Made by a program: the position numbers and the translations under genes. From assembly GCA_947630325.1 (NCBI GenBank), contig CANRHB010000019.1:1-35121 (forward strand): a stretch of DNA of 35,121 bases, given 5' to 3'. The notes under the pieces are model-generated. The model was not told the DNA's origin. It did no database searches and saw only the letters and a program-made list of their open reading frames with translations. Every line of letters starts with the position of its first letter. Position 1 is the first letter of the stretch. Positions 13,192 to 22,760 of the stretch are shown in pieces. Source of the stretch: an uncultured Clostridia bacterium. GTDB lineage: Bacteria; Bacillota; Clostridia; Christensenellales; Borkfalkiaceae.

Positions 13192-16100
13192 ATGATTGAT
13201 TTTTTGATGATTTCAACACGTAATAAGAAGCGTGGTTTTATTGAAATCTATCCGAAATTCATCATAAAAAAGAGTTCCGATCTTATGATTCGAGGCGGCG
13301 ATTTCTATGCTGTGTGGATTGAAGAACGCGGCTTATGGTCTACGGACGAACAAGACGCACTTCAACTGATCGACAACGAGCTGGACAAATACGCGGAGGA
13401 GCATCGTCAGTATTTCGACTGCGATGTTAAAGTGCTGCATATGTGGGATGCGGAATCAGGCATGATAGATTCGTGGCATAAATACTGTCAGAAGCAGATG
13501 CGTGATTCGTTTCACATGCTTGATGAGAAAATTATATTTTCGAATACCCAGACGGGCAAAAAGGACTACGCAAGCAAGAAACTCCCATACCCGCTTGAGT
13601 CCGGGGAGCATCCTGCATATGACAAGCTGATGTCAACTTTATATTCTGAAGAGGAACGCAAAAAGATAGAATGGGCGATCGGTTCGGTTGTTTCGGGCGA
13701 TTCCAAGAAAATTCAAAAATTCTTGGTGCTGTATGGAGCTGCCGGAACCGGTAAATCGACGGTTCTGAATATTATTCAGCAACTGTTTGAAGGATATTAT
13801 TCTGTCTTTGATGCTAAGGCTCTTGGGTCATCAAGTAATGCGTTTGCTTTGGAAGCGTTTAAGTCTAACCCCCTTGTCGCCATACAGCATGACGGTGATC
13901 TGTCAAAAATCGAGGATAACACTCGTCTGAACAGTTTGGTTTCTCACGAATTGATGACCGTGAATGAAAAGTTCAAGTCGACATATTCTAATCGGTTTAA
14001 CTGTTTCTTGTTTATGGGCACGAATAAACCGGTGCGGATAACAGACGCAAAGTCAGGACTTATCCGACGACTTATCGATGTTACTCCGTCGGGGAACAAA
14101 CTCGGACTGAGCGAGTACAAGACGGCAACAAAAAATGTTGCGTTTGAGCTCGGTTCGATTGCACAGCACTGTCTCAAAGTGTATCAATCTGACCCGACGT
14201 GCTACGACGATTATATTCCGATAGCGATGCTCGGAGCATCGAATGACTTTTATAATTTCGTCATTGACTCTTATCATGTATTCAAAAAAGAAGACGGCAC
14301 CTCGCTGAAAGCCGCATGGGAAATGTATCGGACCTATTGCGACGAGGCGAAGGTGTCGTTTCCTTTTTCTCAGCGAGTCTTCAAGGAGGAACTGAAAAAT
14401 TATTTTCGTGAGTACAAAGACAGATTCAATTGCGACGATGGAACTCGTGTACGCAGCTATTATTCAGGTTTTCGAACGGAGAAATTTGAAGACCACAGCA
14501 AGCAGAATAATTCTAAGGAAACTGCCGCGCCATTACTGAGCCTCACGTGTACCGAATCTATATTTGACAAGGAGTATGGGGAGTGTGCTGCTCAGTATGC
14601 CACAGAAAAAGAAACGCCGGTGTGTAAATGGGAAAAAGTTACGACGACACTGTCCGAACTTGACACATCCAAATTACATTATGTAAAAGTCCCTGAGAAT
14701 CACATCGTAATCGACTTTGATATTCCGGACAAAGATGGAAACAAATCCTACGAACGGAATTTAGAAGAAGCGAGCAAGTGGCCGAGCACATACGCGGAGT
14801 TGAGTAAAAGCGGATGCGGAATTCATCTGCATTATATTTACTCCGGCGATGTTTCCAAGTTAAGCCGCGTTTATGACGATCACATTGAAATCAAGGTATT
14901 CACGGGAAACAGTTCATTACGTCGGAAACTGACGAAATGCAACGACCTGCCGATCACAACGATCAATTCCGGACTGCCATTGAAAGGAGAAAAAGTGGTC
15001 AATTTTGACGGAATCAAAAATGAAAAAGGTTTGAGGACCCAAATCAAGAAAAATCTCAATAAAGAATACCATGCAGCGACAAAGCCAAGCGTAGATTTCA
15101 TTTACAAGGCTCTCGAAGACGCGTACAAAAGCGGAATAAAGTACGACGTTACGGACATGCGAAATGCTGTTTTATCGTTTGCGGCTCAGAGTACAAACCA
15201 TGCTGATTATTGCATCAAGCTCGTGAACAAAATGCAGTTTAAGTCCGCCGAAGTATCCGAGAATGTCGATTCTGACGACGCAAAATTGATATTTTATGAC
15301 GTCGAAGTTTTCCCGAACTTATTCCTTGTCAACTGGAAGGTTGAGGGCGAAGGAAAAGCCGTGGTACGAATGATCAATCCGACGCCGTCTGAGATCGAGG
15401 ATCTGATGAGATTCAAGCTCGTTGGCTTTAACTGCCGCCGATACGACAATCATATTTTGTATGCTCGGCTTATGGGTTATACGAATGAACAGCTTTATGC
15501 ATTGTCGCAGAAAATCGTATCCGGAAGCGCTAATTGCTTTTTCAGTGAAGCATATAACGTGTCCTACACTGACGTGTATGATTTTTCGAGTGAGAAGAAA
15601 TCATTGAAGAAATTCGAAATCGAACTCGGAATTCATCATCAGGAGCTCGGTCTTCCGTGGGATCAGCCGGTTCCTGAAGAACTATGGCCCAAGGTCGCTG
15701 AATACTGCGATAACGACGTGATAGCGACCGAAGCTGTATTCAATGCACGAAAAGCAGACTTCATGGCGCGACAAATACTCGCCGATGTCGCAGGAATGAC
15801 CGTGAATGACACGACAAACACGCTCACAACGAGAATTATATTTGGCAACGACAAGAAACCCCAGAGCCAATTTAATTATCGAGATATGGGCAAGATCCCC
15901 GATGAAAAGCAGAAAGACGGTACATTTACACTGTTCGACAAAAACAATAAGCCGATATTTCCGGGGTATAAGTATGATCACGGAAAATCGACATATCGAG
16001 AAGAGGATGTTGGAGAAGGAGGTTATGTCTATGCGACACCGGGTATGTACGGAGACGTTGCTCTACTTGATATTGCATCTATGCATCCAAGTAGTATTGT

Positions 16101-17238
16101 TGCTGAAGAGTTGTTCGGCCCAAAGTATACCAAACGCTTTCAGGAAATTCTCGACGCAAGAATTGCCATCAAGCACAAAGACTTTGAGAAAGCCAAAACG
16201 CTGCTTAACGGCGCGCTTGCTAAATATTTGACCGACAGCGATGCGGCGGACAATCTTGCTAAAGCTCTGAAAATCGCCATCAACTCTGTGTATGGGCTTA
16301 CATCGGCGAATTTCGATAATCCGTTTCGTGATATTCGTAACAAAGACAATATCGTTGCAAAAAGAGGCGCTTTGTTCATGATAAACCTTAAACATGAGGT
16401 CCAAAAACGTGGATATACGGTCGCTCATATCAAGACGGATTCTATCAAGATACCGAACGCCGACAACGCCATCATCAAATTTGTTGTCGATTACGGCAAG
16501 CAGTACGGCTACGACTTCGAACATGAGGCAACATATGAAAGAATGTGCCTTGTTAACGATGCTGTCTATGTTGCGAAATATGCATCTGTAGAACGCTGTA
16601 TCAATATTTACGGCGAAGCATACGTAAACGCCGGAAAGGACGTTCTGAAAGATTGCAAGAAGCATCCGAACGAATGGACGACTACGGGAACGCAATTTCA
16701 AATTCCGTATGTGTTCAAAACATTGTTCGTCAAAGAACCAATAGAATTCGACGACCTGTGTGAAACAAAGTCTGTCAACAGCGCTTTATATTTGGACATG
16801 AACGAAAATTTGCCGGATGTGACCAACTTGGAAAGCGAAAGAGAACGGCTGATTAAAAAAGAACCGACCGCGAGCCGAAAAGAGCTTGATGAGGAAATTG
16901 CTAAAGGACACAATTATATTTTCGTCGGTAAAGTCGGACAATTCTGCCCGATAAAGCCCGGGTGCGGCGGAGGAATCTTGTTGCGAGAAATGACAAATAA
17001 GCTCGGAGAAAAAGATTATGCCGCTGCAACAGGGTCCAAGGGCTATCGTTGGCTCGAATCCGAAATGGTCAAGGAACTCGGAAAAGAGAATGATATTGAC
17101 CGCTCTTATTACAACAAATTGGTCGACGATGCCGTTGACACAATTTCTAAGTACGGGGACTTCGAGCATTTCTGTTCGGACGACCCGTACAATGTTTACC
17201 CATGGTATAACGAAACGCCGGACGCGCTGCCGTTCTGA
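13192..17238 (+). CDS. Helicase-primase-exonuclease-family B DNA polymerase fusion
   Basis: This 1348-residue protein combines four replication activities. Residues about 150-430 form a D5-like SF3 helicase (GAAGTGKST at 182-190, IQHDGD near 234, sensor N278). Residues about 480-600 look like an AEP-type primase (D508/D510 in VIDFDI, SGCGIH ending at H545, E566). Residues about 698-850 carry a DnaQ-like exonuclease (D703/E705, N747/D752, Y838 to D842). The C-terminus is a family B polymerase: motif [10 protein letters not shown] at 960, motif [10 protein letters not shown] at 1027, motif C KTDS at 1081-1084 where DTDS is usual. SD spacing favours an ATG at 13187 that opens M-R-stop and overlaps this start. 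Confidence 0.88.
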   Translation: MIDFLMISTRNKKRGFIEIYPKFIIKKSSDLMIRGGDFYAVWIEERGLWSTDEQDALQLIDNELDKYAEEHRQYFDCDVKVLHMWDAESGMIDSWHKYCQKQMRDSFHMLDEKIIFSNTQTGKKDYASKKLPYPLESGEHPAYDKLMSTLYSEEERKKIEWAIGSVVSGDSKKIQKFLVLYGAAGTGKSTVLNIIQQLFEGYYSVFDAKALGSSSNAFALEAFKSNPLVAIQHDGDLSKIEDNTRLNSLVSHELMTVNEKFKSTYSNRFNCFLFMGTNKPVRITDAKSGLIRRLIDVTPSGNKLGLSEYKTATKNVAFELGSIAQHCLKVYQSDPTCYDDYIPIAMLGASNDFYNFVIDSYHVFKKEDGTSLKAAWEMYRTYCDEAKVSFPFSQRVFKEELKNYFREYKDRFNCDDGTRVRSYYSGFRTEKFEDHSKQNNSKETAAPLLSLTCTESIFDKEYGECAAQYATEKETPVCKWEKVTTTLSELDTSKLHYVKVPENHIVIDFDIPDKDGNKSYERNLEEASKWPSTYAELSKSGCGIHLHYIYSGDVSKLSRVYDDHIEIKVFTGNSSLRRKLTKCNDLPITTINSGLPLKGEKVVNFDGIKNEKGLRTQIKKNLNKEYHAATKPSVDFIYKALEDAYKSGIKYDVTDMRNAVLSFAAQSTNHADYCIKLVNKMQFKSAEVSENVDSDDAKLIFYDVEVFPNLFLVNWKVEGEGKAVVRMINPTPSEIEDLMRFKLVGFNCRRYDNHILYARLMGYTNEQLYALSQKIVSGSANCFFSEAYNVSYTDVYDFSSEKKSLKKFEIELGIHHQELGLPWDQPVPEELWPKVAEYCDNDVIATEAVFNARKADFMARQILADVAGMTVNDTTNTLTTRIIFGNDKKPQSQFNYRDMGKIPDEKQKDGTFTLFDKNNKPIFPGYKYDHGKSTYREEDVGEGGYVYATPGMYGDVALLDIASMHPSSIVAEELFGPKYTKRFQEILDARIAIKHKDFEKAKTLLNGALAKYLTDSDAADNLAKALKIAINSVYGLTSANFDNPFRDIRNKDNIVAKRGALFMINLKHEVQKRGYTVAHIKTDSIKIPNADNAIIKFVVDYGKQYGYDFEHEATYERMCLVNDAVYVAKYASVERCINIYGEAYVNAGKDVLKDCKKHPNEWTTTGTQFQIPYVFKTLFVKEPIEFDDLCETKSVNSALYLDMNENLPDVTNLESERERLIKKEPTASRKELDEEIAKGHNYIFVGKVGQFCPIKPGCGGGILLREMTNKLGEKDYAAATGSKGYRWLESEMVKELGKENDIDRSYYNKLVDDAVDTISKYGDFEHFCSDDPYNVYPWYNETPDALPF

Positions 17239-17264
17239 CGAAAAAAGAAAAGGAGTTTATATTT

Positions 17265-17726
17265 ATGCCAAACACTTATGTAGACAATCTGATCATTGAG
17301 AACGCCCATATCATGTTCAGAAACTTTTCGGGCAGAGAAACAAAGTTCAACCGCGAGGGAAGCCGAAACTTCTGCGTTCGTATCGACGATCCTGATAAGG
17401 CGGTTCAGCTTGCCGAGGACGGGTGGAACGTCAAGATACTGGCGCCGCGTGATGAGGACGAACCCACGACGCATTACATGCAGGTCGCGGTCAGATTCGA
17501 TAATATGCCCCCGAAGATCTACATGATCACACGCAAGACGAAAGTGTTGCTCGACGAGGACTCGGTCGAAGCACTTGATTATGCGGAGATTTCACACGTA
17601 GACCTGACGATCAAACCGTATCCGTGGGAAGTAAACGGCAAAGGAGGGATCAAGGCATACGTAAAATCTATGTACGTGACCATTGTCGAAGATGAATTCG
17701 CTGAGAAGTATGCCGACATGGAATGA
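17265..17726 (+). CDS. Probable phage ssDNA-binding protein
   Basis: The product is 153 residues with an alternating strand pattern ([45 protein letters not shown]) and an acidic C-terminus ending near FAEKYADME. The layout is that of an OB-fold single-strand-binding protein with an acidic tail, as in the T7 gp2.5 type. It follows the replicase directly, with AAAGGAG, which supports the call. The acidic tail could contact the polymerase. Sequence alone does not prove ssDNA binding. Confidence 0.65.
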   Translation: MPNTYVDNLIIENAHIMFRNFSGRETKFNREGSRNFCVRIDDPDKAVQLAEDGWNVKILAPRDEDEPTTHYMQVAVRFDNMPPKIYMITRKTKVLLDEDSVEALDYAEISHVDLTIKPYPWEVNGKGGIKAYVKSMYVTIVEDEFAEKYADME

Positions 17727-18025
17727 AAGCGAGAGATTACTACGATAAGTACAGCTCGGATCTTTTGTACGATTCTAAAATCAATTCACACGTCGCCATA
17801 TTTGATCTGTTTATGGAAATCTCTGACGAAGTCGTAGATATTTGCAAACAGAGAAACGTTTCTTCGAACGATGCAGTTGCTTCCGTCATAAAAGAAATCA
17901 ATGACAAATGGAATGCTATATGCCGGCTCTTTGTCAAGTTTCACGGTTTTTCTCCGCTCAAGGAAGACGGTTTCATAAACTACTACCTTGACCAAATCCC
18001 GGAGCTTAAGGATTTTCTGAAATAG
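17723..18025 (+). CDS. Small helical protein in the replication cluster
   Basis: The product is 100 residues and all-helical ([40 protein letters not shown]), soluble and slightly acidic. ATGA overlap couples it to the ssDNA-binding gene. I recognise no domain. Its fixed place between the ssDNA-binding protein and the helicase suggests a replication accessory; that is inference. Confidence 0.65.
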   Translation: MKARDYYDKYSSDLLYDSKINSHVAIFDLFMEISDEVVDICKQRNVSSNDAVASVIKEINDKWNAICRLFVKFHGFSPLKEDGFINYYLDQIPELKDFLK

Positions 18026-18061
18026 CAGAAACAAATTATATTTATGAAGGAGAATAAAAAC

Positions 18062-18361
18062 ATGGAATTTGAAAACAAACCGCTCTTCGAAATCGGCAAA
18101 CTCTATCAAACACACGGTGTCTATGACAAAACGTGTAAGGACGAGGAATTTGAAAGATTTATCGGGCAGGCTTTCTTCCGTTACGTTCTTGGCGACTGGG
18201 GTGATCTCTACGAGTCTGATAAAGAGCTGAATGAGGAAGCGGTGAGCACTGGAGAGGGGAGAATCTTGGGAGCATACAAGTACAATGACGAAACAAAGAT
18301 ATGGATCATTACCGAATCTGACAGGAGCTGTACGACGATTTTGTTCCCTGAGGAGTATTGA
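18062..18361 (+). CDS. Conserved small phage/plasmid protein
   Basis: The product is 99 residues. The ATG at 18062 follows AAGGAG by 9 nt; the in-frame ATG at 18044 sits before the SD. The pattern FLGDWGDL-like (YVLGDWGDLYESDKELNEEAV, about 41-61) followed by GRILGAYKY, KIWIITESDRSCTTILFPEEY is a widespread small protein of phages and plasmids. Databases sometimes name it misleadingly as a restriction subunit. The real function is unknown. It overlaps the frame of the helicase start region. Confidence 0.7.
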   Translation: MEFENKPLFEIGKLYQTHGVYDKTCKDEEFERFIGQAFFRYVLGDWGDLYESDKELNEEAVSTGEGRILGAYKYNDETKIWIITESDRSCTTILFPEEY

Positions 18362-18366
18362 TATTT

Positions 18367-19620
18367 ATGCTCGATCTGTATGACCATCAAAAGGCAGCCC
18401 TGAAAAAAATGAAAAACGGCTGCATTCTTTGCGGGGACGTGGGAAGTGGAAAGTCGCGGACGGCGCTCGCGTATTATTATATTTCTAACGGCGGCGCAGT
18501 TGATACGAACGAATACGTTCCGATGAACGATCCGCCGAAAGATCTGTACATAATCACGACGGCACGTAAACGCGATACAAAGGAATGGGAGGCTGAAATG
18601 CCTCCTTTCCTTTTATCCACACATGCGGATGCAAATCTTTACGGCAACAAAGTCGTCGTCGATTCATGGAACAACATCAAGAAATATGCGGAAGTGGAGA
18701 ACGCATTTTTTATATTTGATGAGCAGCGAGTCGTAGGGTCCGGTGCATGGGTCAAGGCATTTCTGAAGATCGCAAAAAAGAACAAATGGATATTATTATC
18801 CGCTACCCCCGGGGACACATGGAGTGACTATATCCCCGTCTTTATTGCGAACGGCTTCTTCAAAAACCGAACCGAATTTAAAGAGAAGCACGTAATTTAT
18901 ATTTGTAGGACGCCCTATCTTAAGATAGACCGCTATATAAATACTCGACGACTTTTGAAACTTCGGGACTCTATTTTGGTTGAAATGCCGTTCGAAAAAA
19001 AGACGAAAGCTGATCACCGTGATGTGTATGTTTCGTACAATGCAGCCGCTTATAAGGACGTCCGAAAGCGGTGGTGGGACCCATATAAAAATGAGCCCAT
19101 TGCCAATGCGTCCGGCTTGTGCTATGTGTTGAGAAAAATCGTCAATACGGATTCGTCTCGAATGCTTGCACTTGGGGACATCATAATCGAGCACCCGAAA
19201 GTAATTATATTTTACAATTTCGATTATGAGCTTGAACTATTAAAAAACTACTTTGCGACGATCCGCATAACAGCGGCAGAATGGAACGGGCATCGTCATG
19301 AACCGATTCCGACGTGTGACCAATGGGCTTATCTTGTGCAATACACCGCAGGAGCGGAAGGGTGGAACTGCACAACGACCGACACTATTATATTCTACTC
19401 GCAGAACTACTCGTACAAGCTGACGAAACAAGCTGCCGGACGAATCGACAGGATCAATACCCCGTATACGGATCTGCACTATTTTCATCTGAAATCTCGT
19501 GCGGGCATCGATATGGCTATCAATCGAGCTTTGAGTCAGAAAAAAGACTTCAACGAGACTAAATATGCAACGCAAACCAATTCTAAAAAAGGAGAAAAAA
19601 CATTGAAAACAACATGTTGA
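18367..19620 (+). CDS. SF2 (DEAD/SNF2-like) DNA helicase
   Basis: The product is 417 residues; the ATG at 18367 is 10 nt after GAGGAG. Motif I is GDVGSGKS (23-30), motif Ia follows ITTARKRD, motif II is DEQR (118-121) and motif III SAT (145-147). QAAGRIDR (355-362) is motif VI with its arginine finger. The DYDVLI-type strand before motif VI reads GWNCTTTDTIIFYSQ. It would translocate on or remodel DNA in replication or recombination. Its last codons (KKGEKTLK) hold the SD region of the next gene. Confidence 0.9.
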   Translation: MLDLYDHQKAALKKMKNGCILCGDVGSGKSRTALAYYYISNGGAVDTNEYVPMNDPPKDLYIITTARKRDTKEWEAEMPPFLLSTHADANLYGNKVVVDSWNNIKKYAEVENAFFIFDEQRVVGSGAWVKAFLKIAKKNKWILLSATPGDTWSDYIPVFIANGFFKNRTEFKEKHVIYICRTPYLKIDRYINTRRLLKLRDSILVEMPFEKKTKADHRDVYVSYNAAAYKDVRKRWWDPYKNEPIANASGLCYVLRKIVNTDSSRMLALGDIIIEHPKVIIFYNFDYELELLKNYFATIRITAAEWNGHRHEPIPTCDQWAYLVQYTAGAEGWNCTTTDTIIFYSQNYSYKLTKQAAGRIDRINTPYTDLHYFHLKSRAGIDMAINRALSQKKDFNETKYATQTNSKKGEKTLKTTC

Positions 19621-19874
19621 GAATTGAACGAAATTTTGACGATTTACTCATCGTCAGCTTCGACAAGTATCGTGACGGTACCGCATATTTGGTCGTCGCT
19701 CGAAAGACGTCGGAGGGAGTGGAAGTTATCAAAACTTATACGGACGTAGAAGCTTATAAACTCTACTATTTGCTGACGGGTACAGACATGAATCCGGAGA
19801 CTGGATATTTACGAAAGCCACTTATTATTCACTGCGAAACGGAGGAAAACACAGATGTCACAGAACAAGATTGA
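19614..19874 (+). CDS. Small unrecognised protein
   Basis: The product is 86 residues with a compact strand-helix pattern (LLIVSFDKYRDGTAYLVVARK, then EVIKTYTDVEAYKLYYLLTG) and an acidic tail. It overlaps the helicase by 7 nt; the GGAG in the helicase 3' end is about 20 nt upstream, rather far. It overlaps the next gene by 20 nt. I recognise no domain. Confidence 0.6.
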   Translation: MLRIERNFDDLLIVSFDKYRDGTAYLVVARKTSEGVEVIKTYTDVEAYKLYYLLTGTDMNPETGYLRKPLIIHCETEENTDVTEQD

Positions 19875-20232
19875 AGGAATCGACGACGGCGGTGAGCGTA
19901 TTTCGTACGGAGAGGGACGAGCAGAACGTGAGCCCGCTGTAGGAAAAGGACGGTACGACCTTATCACGCCGTTTGGGATCGCTCGATTAGCTCGTTGGTA
20001 TGAGCTCGGAGCGCGCAAGTACAGCGATCGGGACTGGGAAAAGGGCATACCTTTCTCTCGTTACATCGATTCCGCAAAACGCCACATTGATAAATTCATC
20101 ATGGGCATGGAGGACGAGGATCATCTTGCCGCTGCCGTATGGAACTTGCTTTGCATTATCCACCATCAGGAGCTTGGACAGACAGAACTTGACGACATGC
20201 CGCACTATTTGAGTGGAAAGGAGAACAACTGA
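19855..20232 (+). CDS. DUF5664-type dATP/dGTP diphosphohydrolase-like protein
   Basis: The product is 125 residues. The GKGRYDLITPFGIARLARWYELGARKYSDRDWEKG stretch (about 32-66) and RYIDSAKRHIDKFIMGMEDEDHLAAAVWNLLCIIHH (about 71-106) match the DUF5664 pattern. That family is annotated as a dATP/dGTP diphosphohydrolase N-terminal domain with MazG/HD-like Glu and His metal ligands. It would shift cellular dNTP pools during phage replication. ATG follows ACGGAGG. Confidence 0.8.
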   Translation: MSQNKIEGIDDGGERISYGEGRAEREPAVGKGRYDLITPFGIARLARWYELGARKYSDRDWEKGIPFSRYIDSAKRHIDKFIMGMEDEDHLAAAVWNLLCIIHHQELGQTELDDMPHYLSGKENN

Positions 20233-20234
20233 GA

Positions 20235-20372
20235 ATGTTTATTAAGCGAAGCTGTGAGAACTCGCACAGAATGTATCTTTGCCTTTTTGGCACCAGATTG
20301 ATATTTGAGGACGGAAAATACGTCGGTTGGTACAGACCGAAGAATAGGAGAAAACACAATGATACAAATTGA
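20235..20372 (+). CDS. 45-residue phage protein
   Basis: The ATG lies 11 nt after AAAGGAG. The sequence MYLCLFGTRLIFEDGKYVGWYRPK recalls a tiny recurrent phage protein between the DUF5664 and the ThyX-like genes. It overlaps the next start by 14 nt, and the next SD (AGGAG) is in its last codons. Its role is unknown. Confidence 0.6.
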   Translation: MFIKRSCENSHRMYLCLFGTRLIFEDGKYVGWYRPKNRRKHNDTN

Positions 20373-21075
20373 AAACTGTGAAGTTGTCGGCATGGAGGCG
20401 GCGATAAGGGGAATGCGCAACCCCATGAACAGTTGGGGCAGGAGCGACACGCTTTTCATTCGTGACGGCATGTATTACATGCTCAACGGCGATTCAGGTC
20501 CTTATTGCGATGAGGACGCTATCGAGATAGGCGAGAACGATATGAAACTTATGAGGCAGCTTGCGGACGGGGGCTCCGTACACGCGAAATACAGACGCAT
20601 GATCGTCGTCTACGCTGATATTGTCGCACCGCTGTACTGGTGGAAGGAATTCGATACATATAAGGTCGGTACGGTGGCAAATTCCTGCTCGACAATGCAT
20701 AAGATTCATGCGAAGGAGTTTACGCTGGAGGACTTTTCATGTGAGCATTTGCTTGGATTCGGAGACGATGAACTCAGACGTGTAATAAACGTTCTGAATG
20801 TTTACCGCAAGAAATTCTTAGAAACACAAGACAAACGTTACTGGTGGCAAATGATACAGTTGTTACCATCGTCTTACAATCAGAGGCGGACGGTCATGCT
20901 CAATTATGAGGTGCTGTCAAACATTTTCAAGTATCGGAAGGACCACAAACTCGACGAATGGCGTAAATTCTGCTCATGGATATTTTCACTGCCATACAGC
21001 GAGATCATAACGGGCGTAGTACCTACGGAAAATGTTGACGAGCAAAATAGCACGCAGAAAGGCAAAGAACAATGA
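20359..21075 (+). CDS. ThyX-like protein lacking the canonical signature
   Basis: The product is 238 residues; the ATG at 20359 is preceded by AGGAGAAAACAC. The segment DIVAPLYWWKEFDTYKVGTVANSCSTMHKI (87-116, written here only as pattern) aligns in layout with the ThyX core ITAPxxxxxQxxRHRxxSxNExS. The late LLPSSYNQRRTVMLNYEVLSNI resembles the C-terminal part of ThyX. The RHRxxS signature itself is replaced (Y-K-V-G-T). ThyX makes dTMP using FAD. This may be a diverged or repurposed relative. Neighbouring nucleotide genes support a pyrimidine role. Confidence 0.55.
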   Translation: MIQIENCEVVGMEAAIRGMRNPMNSWGRSDTLFIRDGMYYMLNGDSGPYCDEDAIEIGENDMKLMRQLADGGSVHAKYRRMIVVYADIVAPLYWWKEFDTYKVGTVANSCSTMHKIHAKEFTLEDFSCEHLLGFGDDELRRVINVLNVYRKKFLETQDKRYWWQMIQLLPSSYNQRRTVMLNYEVLSNIFKYRKDHKLDEWRKFCSWIFSLPYSEIITGVVPTENVDEQNSTQKGKEQ

Positions 21076-21293
21076 ATGAAGCACGAGAAACAAATCTCCG
21101 TTCGTGCGAAGTAGACGGGCGCAAAGCACTATTTCACAAATGGACGGAGGTATCCCAAATCATTCCACCGTCACCTATGATTGGCGGCCACGAAGGCGGC
21201 ATCGTAAGGTCTGCGCTTGGAATCGTCGAATACGAAGACGGAACAGTCGGTACAGTGTACCCAGAGCGAATAAAGTTTACAGATTGGGGGTGA
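21072..21293 (+). CDS. Small unrecognised protein
   Basis: The product is 73 residues. The central KALFHKWTEVSQIIPPSPMIGGHEGG and closing IVEYEDGTVGTVYPERIKFTD suggest a small beta-barrel. ATGA overlap links it to the ThyX-like gene. Similar small proteins occur next to this gene in related phages, as far as I recall. No catalytic residue set is evident. Confidence 0.6.
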   Translation: MNEARETNLRSCEVDGRKALFHKWTEVSQIIPPSPMIGGHEGGIVRSALGIVEYEDGTVGTVYPERIKFTDWG

Positions 21294-21301
21294 AGAAACG
21301 A

Positions 21302-21859
21302 ATGAGCGCTCAATACGATTTATATTTGCAACAGCACAAAGCCAATGTTTGCAAAGGTTTTCAGTGGATGTTCTGGAAACTGCCTGATTTATTAAAAGAT
21401 GTGAAGAAATGGACGGTTCTTTTGAATAACATTGAATTCGACCATGATAATTCTAAGTTGAATCCGGACGAATACGAGGCGTATGATGATTACTTTTATG
21501 GCGGAAATCGATCGCATAAGGTTGTTGAAGAATTCAATAAAGCTTGGCTCCATCATATTCATCACAATCCTCACCATTGGCAATATTGGGTGATAATCAA
21601 TGACGATCCGGGGGAAGGTATGACGCTGTTGGATATACCTTTCGAGTATATAATTGAAATGATCTGTGATTGGTGGTCATTCAGTTGGCAAAAAGGAAAT
21701 CTCTTCGAAATCTTCGATTGGTATGATAAGCATCGTGAGTATATGAAACTCAGCCCGAAAACAAGGAACACCGTGGAATCTATTCTCAAAGCGATCAAAG
21801 AAAAATTGCTGGAAGAAACTTCTGCGGACAAAGAGAAGAGCGAAGACAACAATGTTTGA
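21302..21859 (+). CDS. DUF5662 family protein
   Basis: The product is 185 residues. The ATG at 21302 follows GGGGGTGAAG; a longer in-frame reading upstream only shadows the previous gene. FDHDNSKLNPDEYEAY (about 46-61), FNKAWLHHIHHNPHHW (about 78-93) and IEMICDWWSFSW (about 122-133) match DUF5662. The His/Asp spacing suggests an HD-like metal-binding site, so phosphohydrolase activity is possible but not shown. The tail is charged. It overlaps the next gene by 8 nt. Confidence 0.8.
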   Translation: MSAQYDLYLQQHKANVCKGFQWMFWKLPDLLKDVKKWTVLLNNIEFDHDNSKLNPDEYEAYDDYFYGGNRSHKVVEEFNKAWLHHIHHNPHHWQYWVIINDDPGEGMTLLDIPFEYIIEMICDWWSFSWQKGNLFEIFDWYDKHREYMKLSPKTRNTVESILKAIKEKLLEETSADKEKSEDNNV

Positions 21860-22232
21860 CGAACTTGTTGAAGCGTTTCATCATATTGGTGCTGTATTCG
21901 AAGACCTTGCTCATGAAGTAGCGGAATGGTACGAAACGATTGTCGGGCTGAGCAAACCGTATGTTTCGCCTCGGGAGCGTTATCGCAGGTATCAAACATG
22001 GCGAAAAACCGAAACATATGAGTCTAATAAAGCTGTCGTAAGACGAAGGCAATATGAAACTTGTAGGTGCGGAATGGTCGTCCTGCTGCGAGGAAACGTA
22101 CAGATCAGCGCCGGAAAAAAGACCGGACAGAAGAAAGTCAAAGACCATTTTTCACGGCTTAAAAGCGCAAAATCCACTTGCGCTTTTAAGTTTTGCCCGA
22201 TTTGTGTCTATTCTAAGTTAGAAATTGTCTGA
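21852..22232 (+). CDS. Small protein whose frame runs through a terminator
   Basis: The reading frame gives 126 residues. The first 60 or so (FHHIGAVFEDLAHEVAEWYETI, then PRERYRRYQTWRKTETY) are a plausible basic helical protein. After about residue 100 the frame enters a perfect 13-bp terminator hairpin and ends in an unlikely sequence. A frameshift or 3' loss of the original stop is possible, so the real C-terminus is uncertain. I recognise no function. Confidence 0.45.
   Translation: MFDELVEAFHHIGAVFEDLAHEVAEWYETIVGLSKPYVSPRERYRRYQTWRKTETYESNKAVVRRRQYETCRCGMVVLLRGNVQISAGKKTGQKKVKDHFSRLKSAKSTCAFKFCPICVYSKLEIV
22158..22194 (+). terminator. Strong intrinsic terminator ending the replication operon
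   Basis: CTTAAAAGCGCAA (22158-22170) pairs perfectly with TTGCGCTTTTAAG (22178-22190) around a 7-nt loop, followed by TTTT. Confidence 0.8.
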
Positions 22233-22240
22233 TTTTTCGC

Positions 22241-22520
22241 GCCCACTTTTGTTTTGAAAAATGGGCTTTTGCCCACTTTTGTTTTGAAAACGTCGAAAAA
22301 CGGAGCCGATTTTTGAGATTTTACGGACAAATTTTGTTCATTTTTAGCCCATTTGCCCGGGTTGTGCCCACTTTTAAAAACCAAAAGTGGGCAGAAAAAA
22401 TCCAGCAATTACTGGGGTTCCGGGACTTTTTGCCCACTTGCCCACCTACTTTTCTATTTAAACGCGAAAAAAAAATATTATATTTTATAATAATTAACGA
22501 AAAAAAGTGGGCAAATGGGC
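22241..22520. other. Iteron-like repeat cluster, candidate replication origin
   Basis: A perfect 20-bp direct repeat, GCCCACTTTTGTTTTGAAAA, occurs at 22241-22260 and 22271-22290, exactly 30 bp apart. Shorter copies of GCCCACTT lie at 22366 and 22432. Inverted AAAAGTGGGC copies lie at 22383-22392 and 22503-22512. The pair 22366-22392 forms a perfect 10-bp hairpin. GCCCATTTGCC at 22348 is inverted at 22510-22520. A tract of almost pure A/T lies at about 22463-22500. Repeats plus an unwinding-like tract beside the replication genes suggest an origin. An operator region is the main alternative. Confidence 0.5.
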
Positions 22521-22578
22521 TTAGGGCATTTTCGGCTCAATTTTTACTTTTTGCGTCTTGATATTTTCATCGAGATAT

Positions 22579-22725
22579 GCTACACTGTAAATGCTACACA
22601 ATCTACATAAAACGTCTTAATCATGGGGATACACTTGGGGCAACAGGTGTCATCTCTCTTTTCTCATCCCCATGATTTGGAACGAGATTGTGTAGCAACA
22701 ATGAGAGAGACTGAACTTATTGCAG
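22579..22725 (+). ncRNA. Structured leader RNA upstream of the 22.78 kb gene
   Basis: GCTACACAATCT (22593-22604) pairs perfectly with AGATTGTGTAGC (22685-22696). Nested inside, AATCATGGGGAT (22619-22630) pairs perfectly with ATCCCCATGATT (22666-22677), and ACACTT/AGGTGT (22631-22636, 22645-22650) closes a GGGGCAAC loop. ATGCTACAC is also directly repeated at 22577 and 22591. AGAGAC near 22706-22711 can pair with GTCTCT at 22730-22735, which would disrupt the terminator that follows. The layout is that of an attenuator or riboswitch-like leader. Confidence 0.6.
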
Positions 22726-22760
22726 GTGCGTCTCTTCATTGGGGCGCACTTTTTATTTTT
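22726..22760 (+). terminator. Attenuator-type terminator just before the SD
   Basis: GTGCGTCTC (22726-22734) pairs with GGGGCGCAC (22741-22749) with two G-T pairs around TTCATT, then TTTTTATTTTT. The AAGGAGG of the next gene begins right after the T run, so this terminator must be bypassed for expression from upstream. Confidence 0.7.

Noticed and set aside
16063..16701. Long leftward open frame (212 codons) opposite the polymerase
   Set aside because: It mirrors the polymerase motif region; codon constraint on the real gene keeps the antisense frame open. No SD or domain is seen.
18062..18361. Restriction-modification subunit
   Set aside because: That name is sometimes given to this small family, but no methyltransferase or nuclease motif is visible.
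22593..22696. Retron-type ncRNA (closing inverted repeats of about 12 bp)
   Set aside because: No reverse transcriptase gene is present in the window; the terminator and SD placement fit an mRNA leader better.
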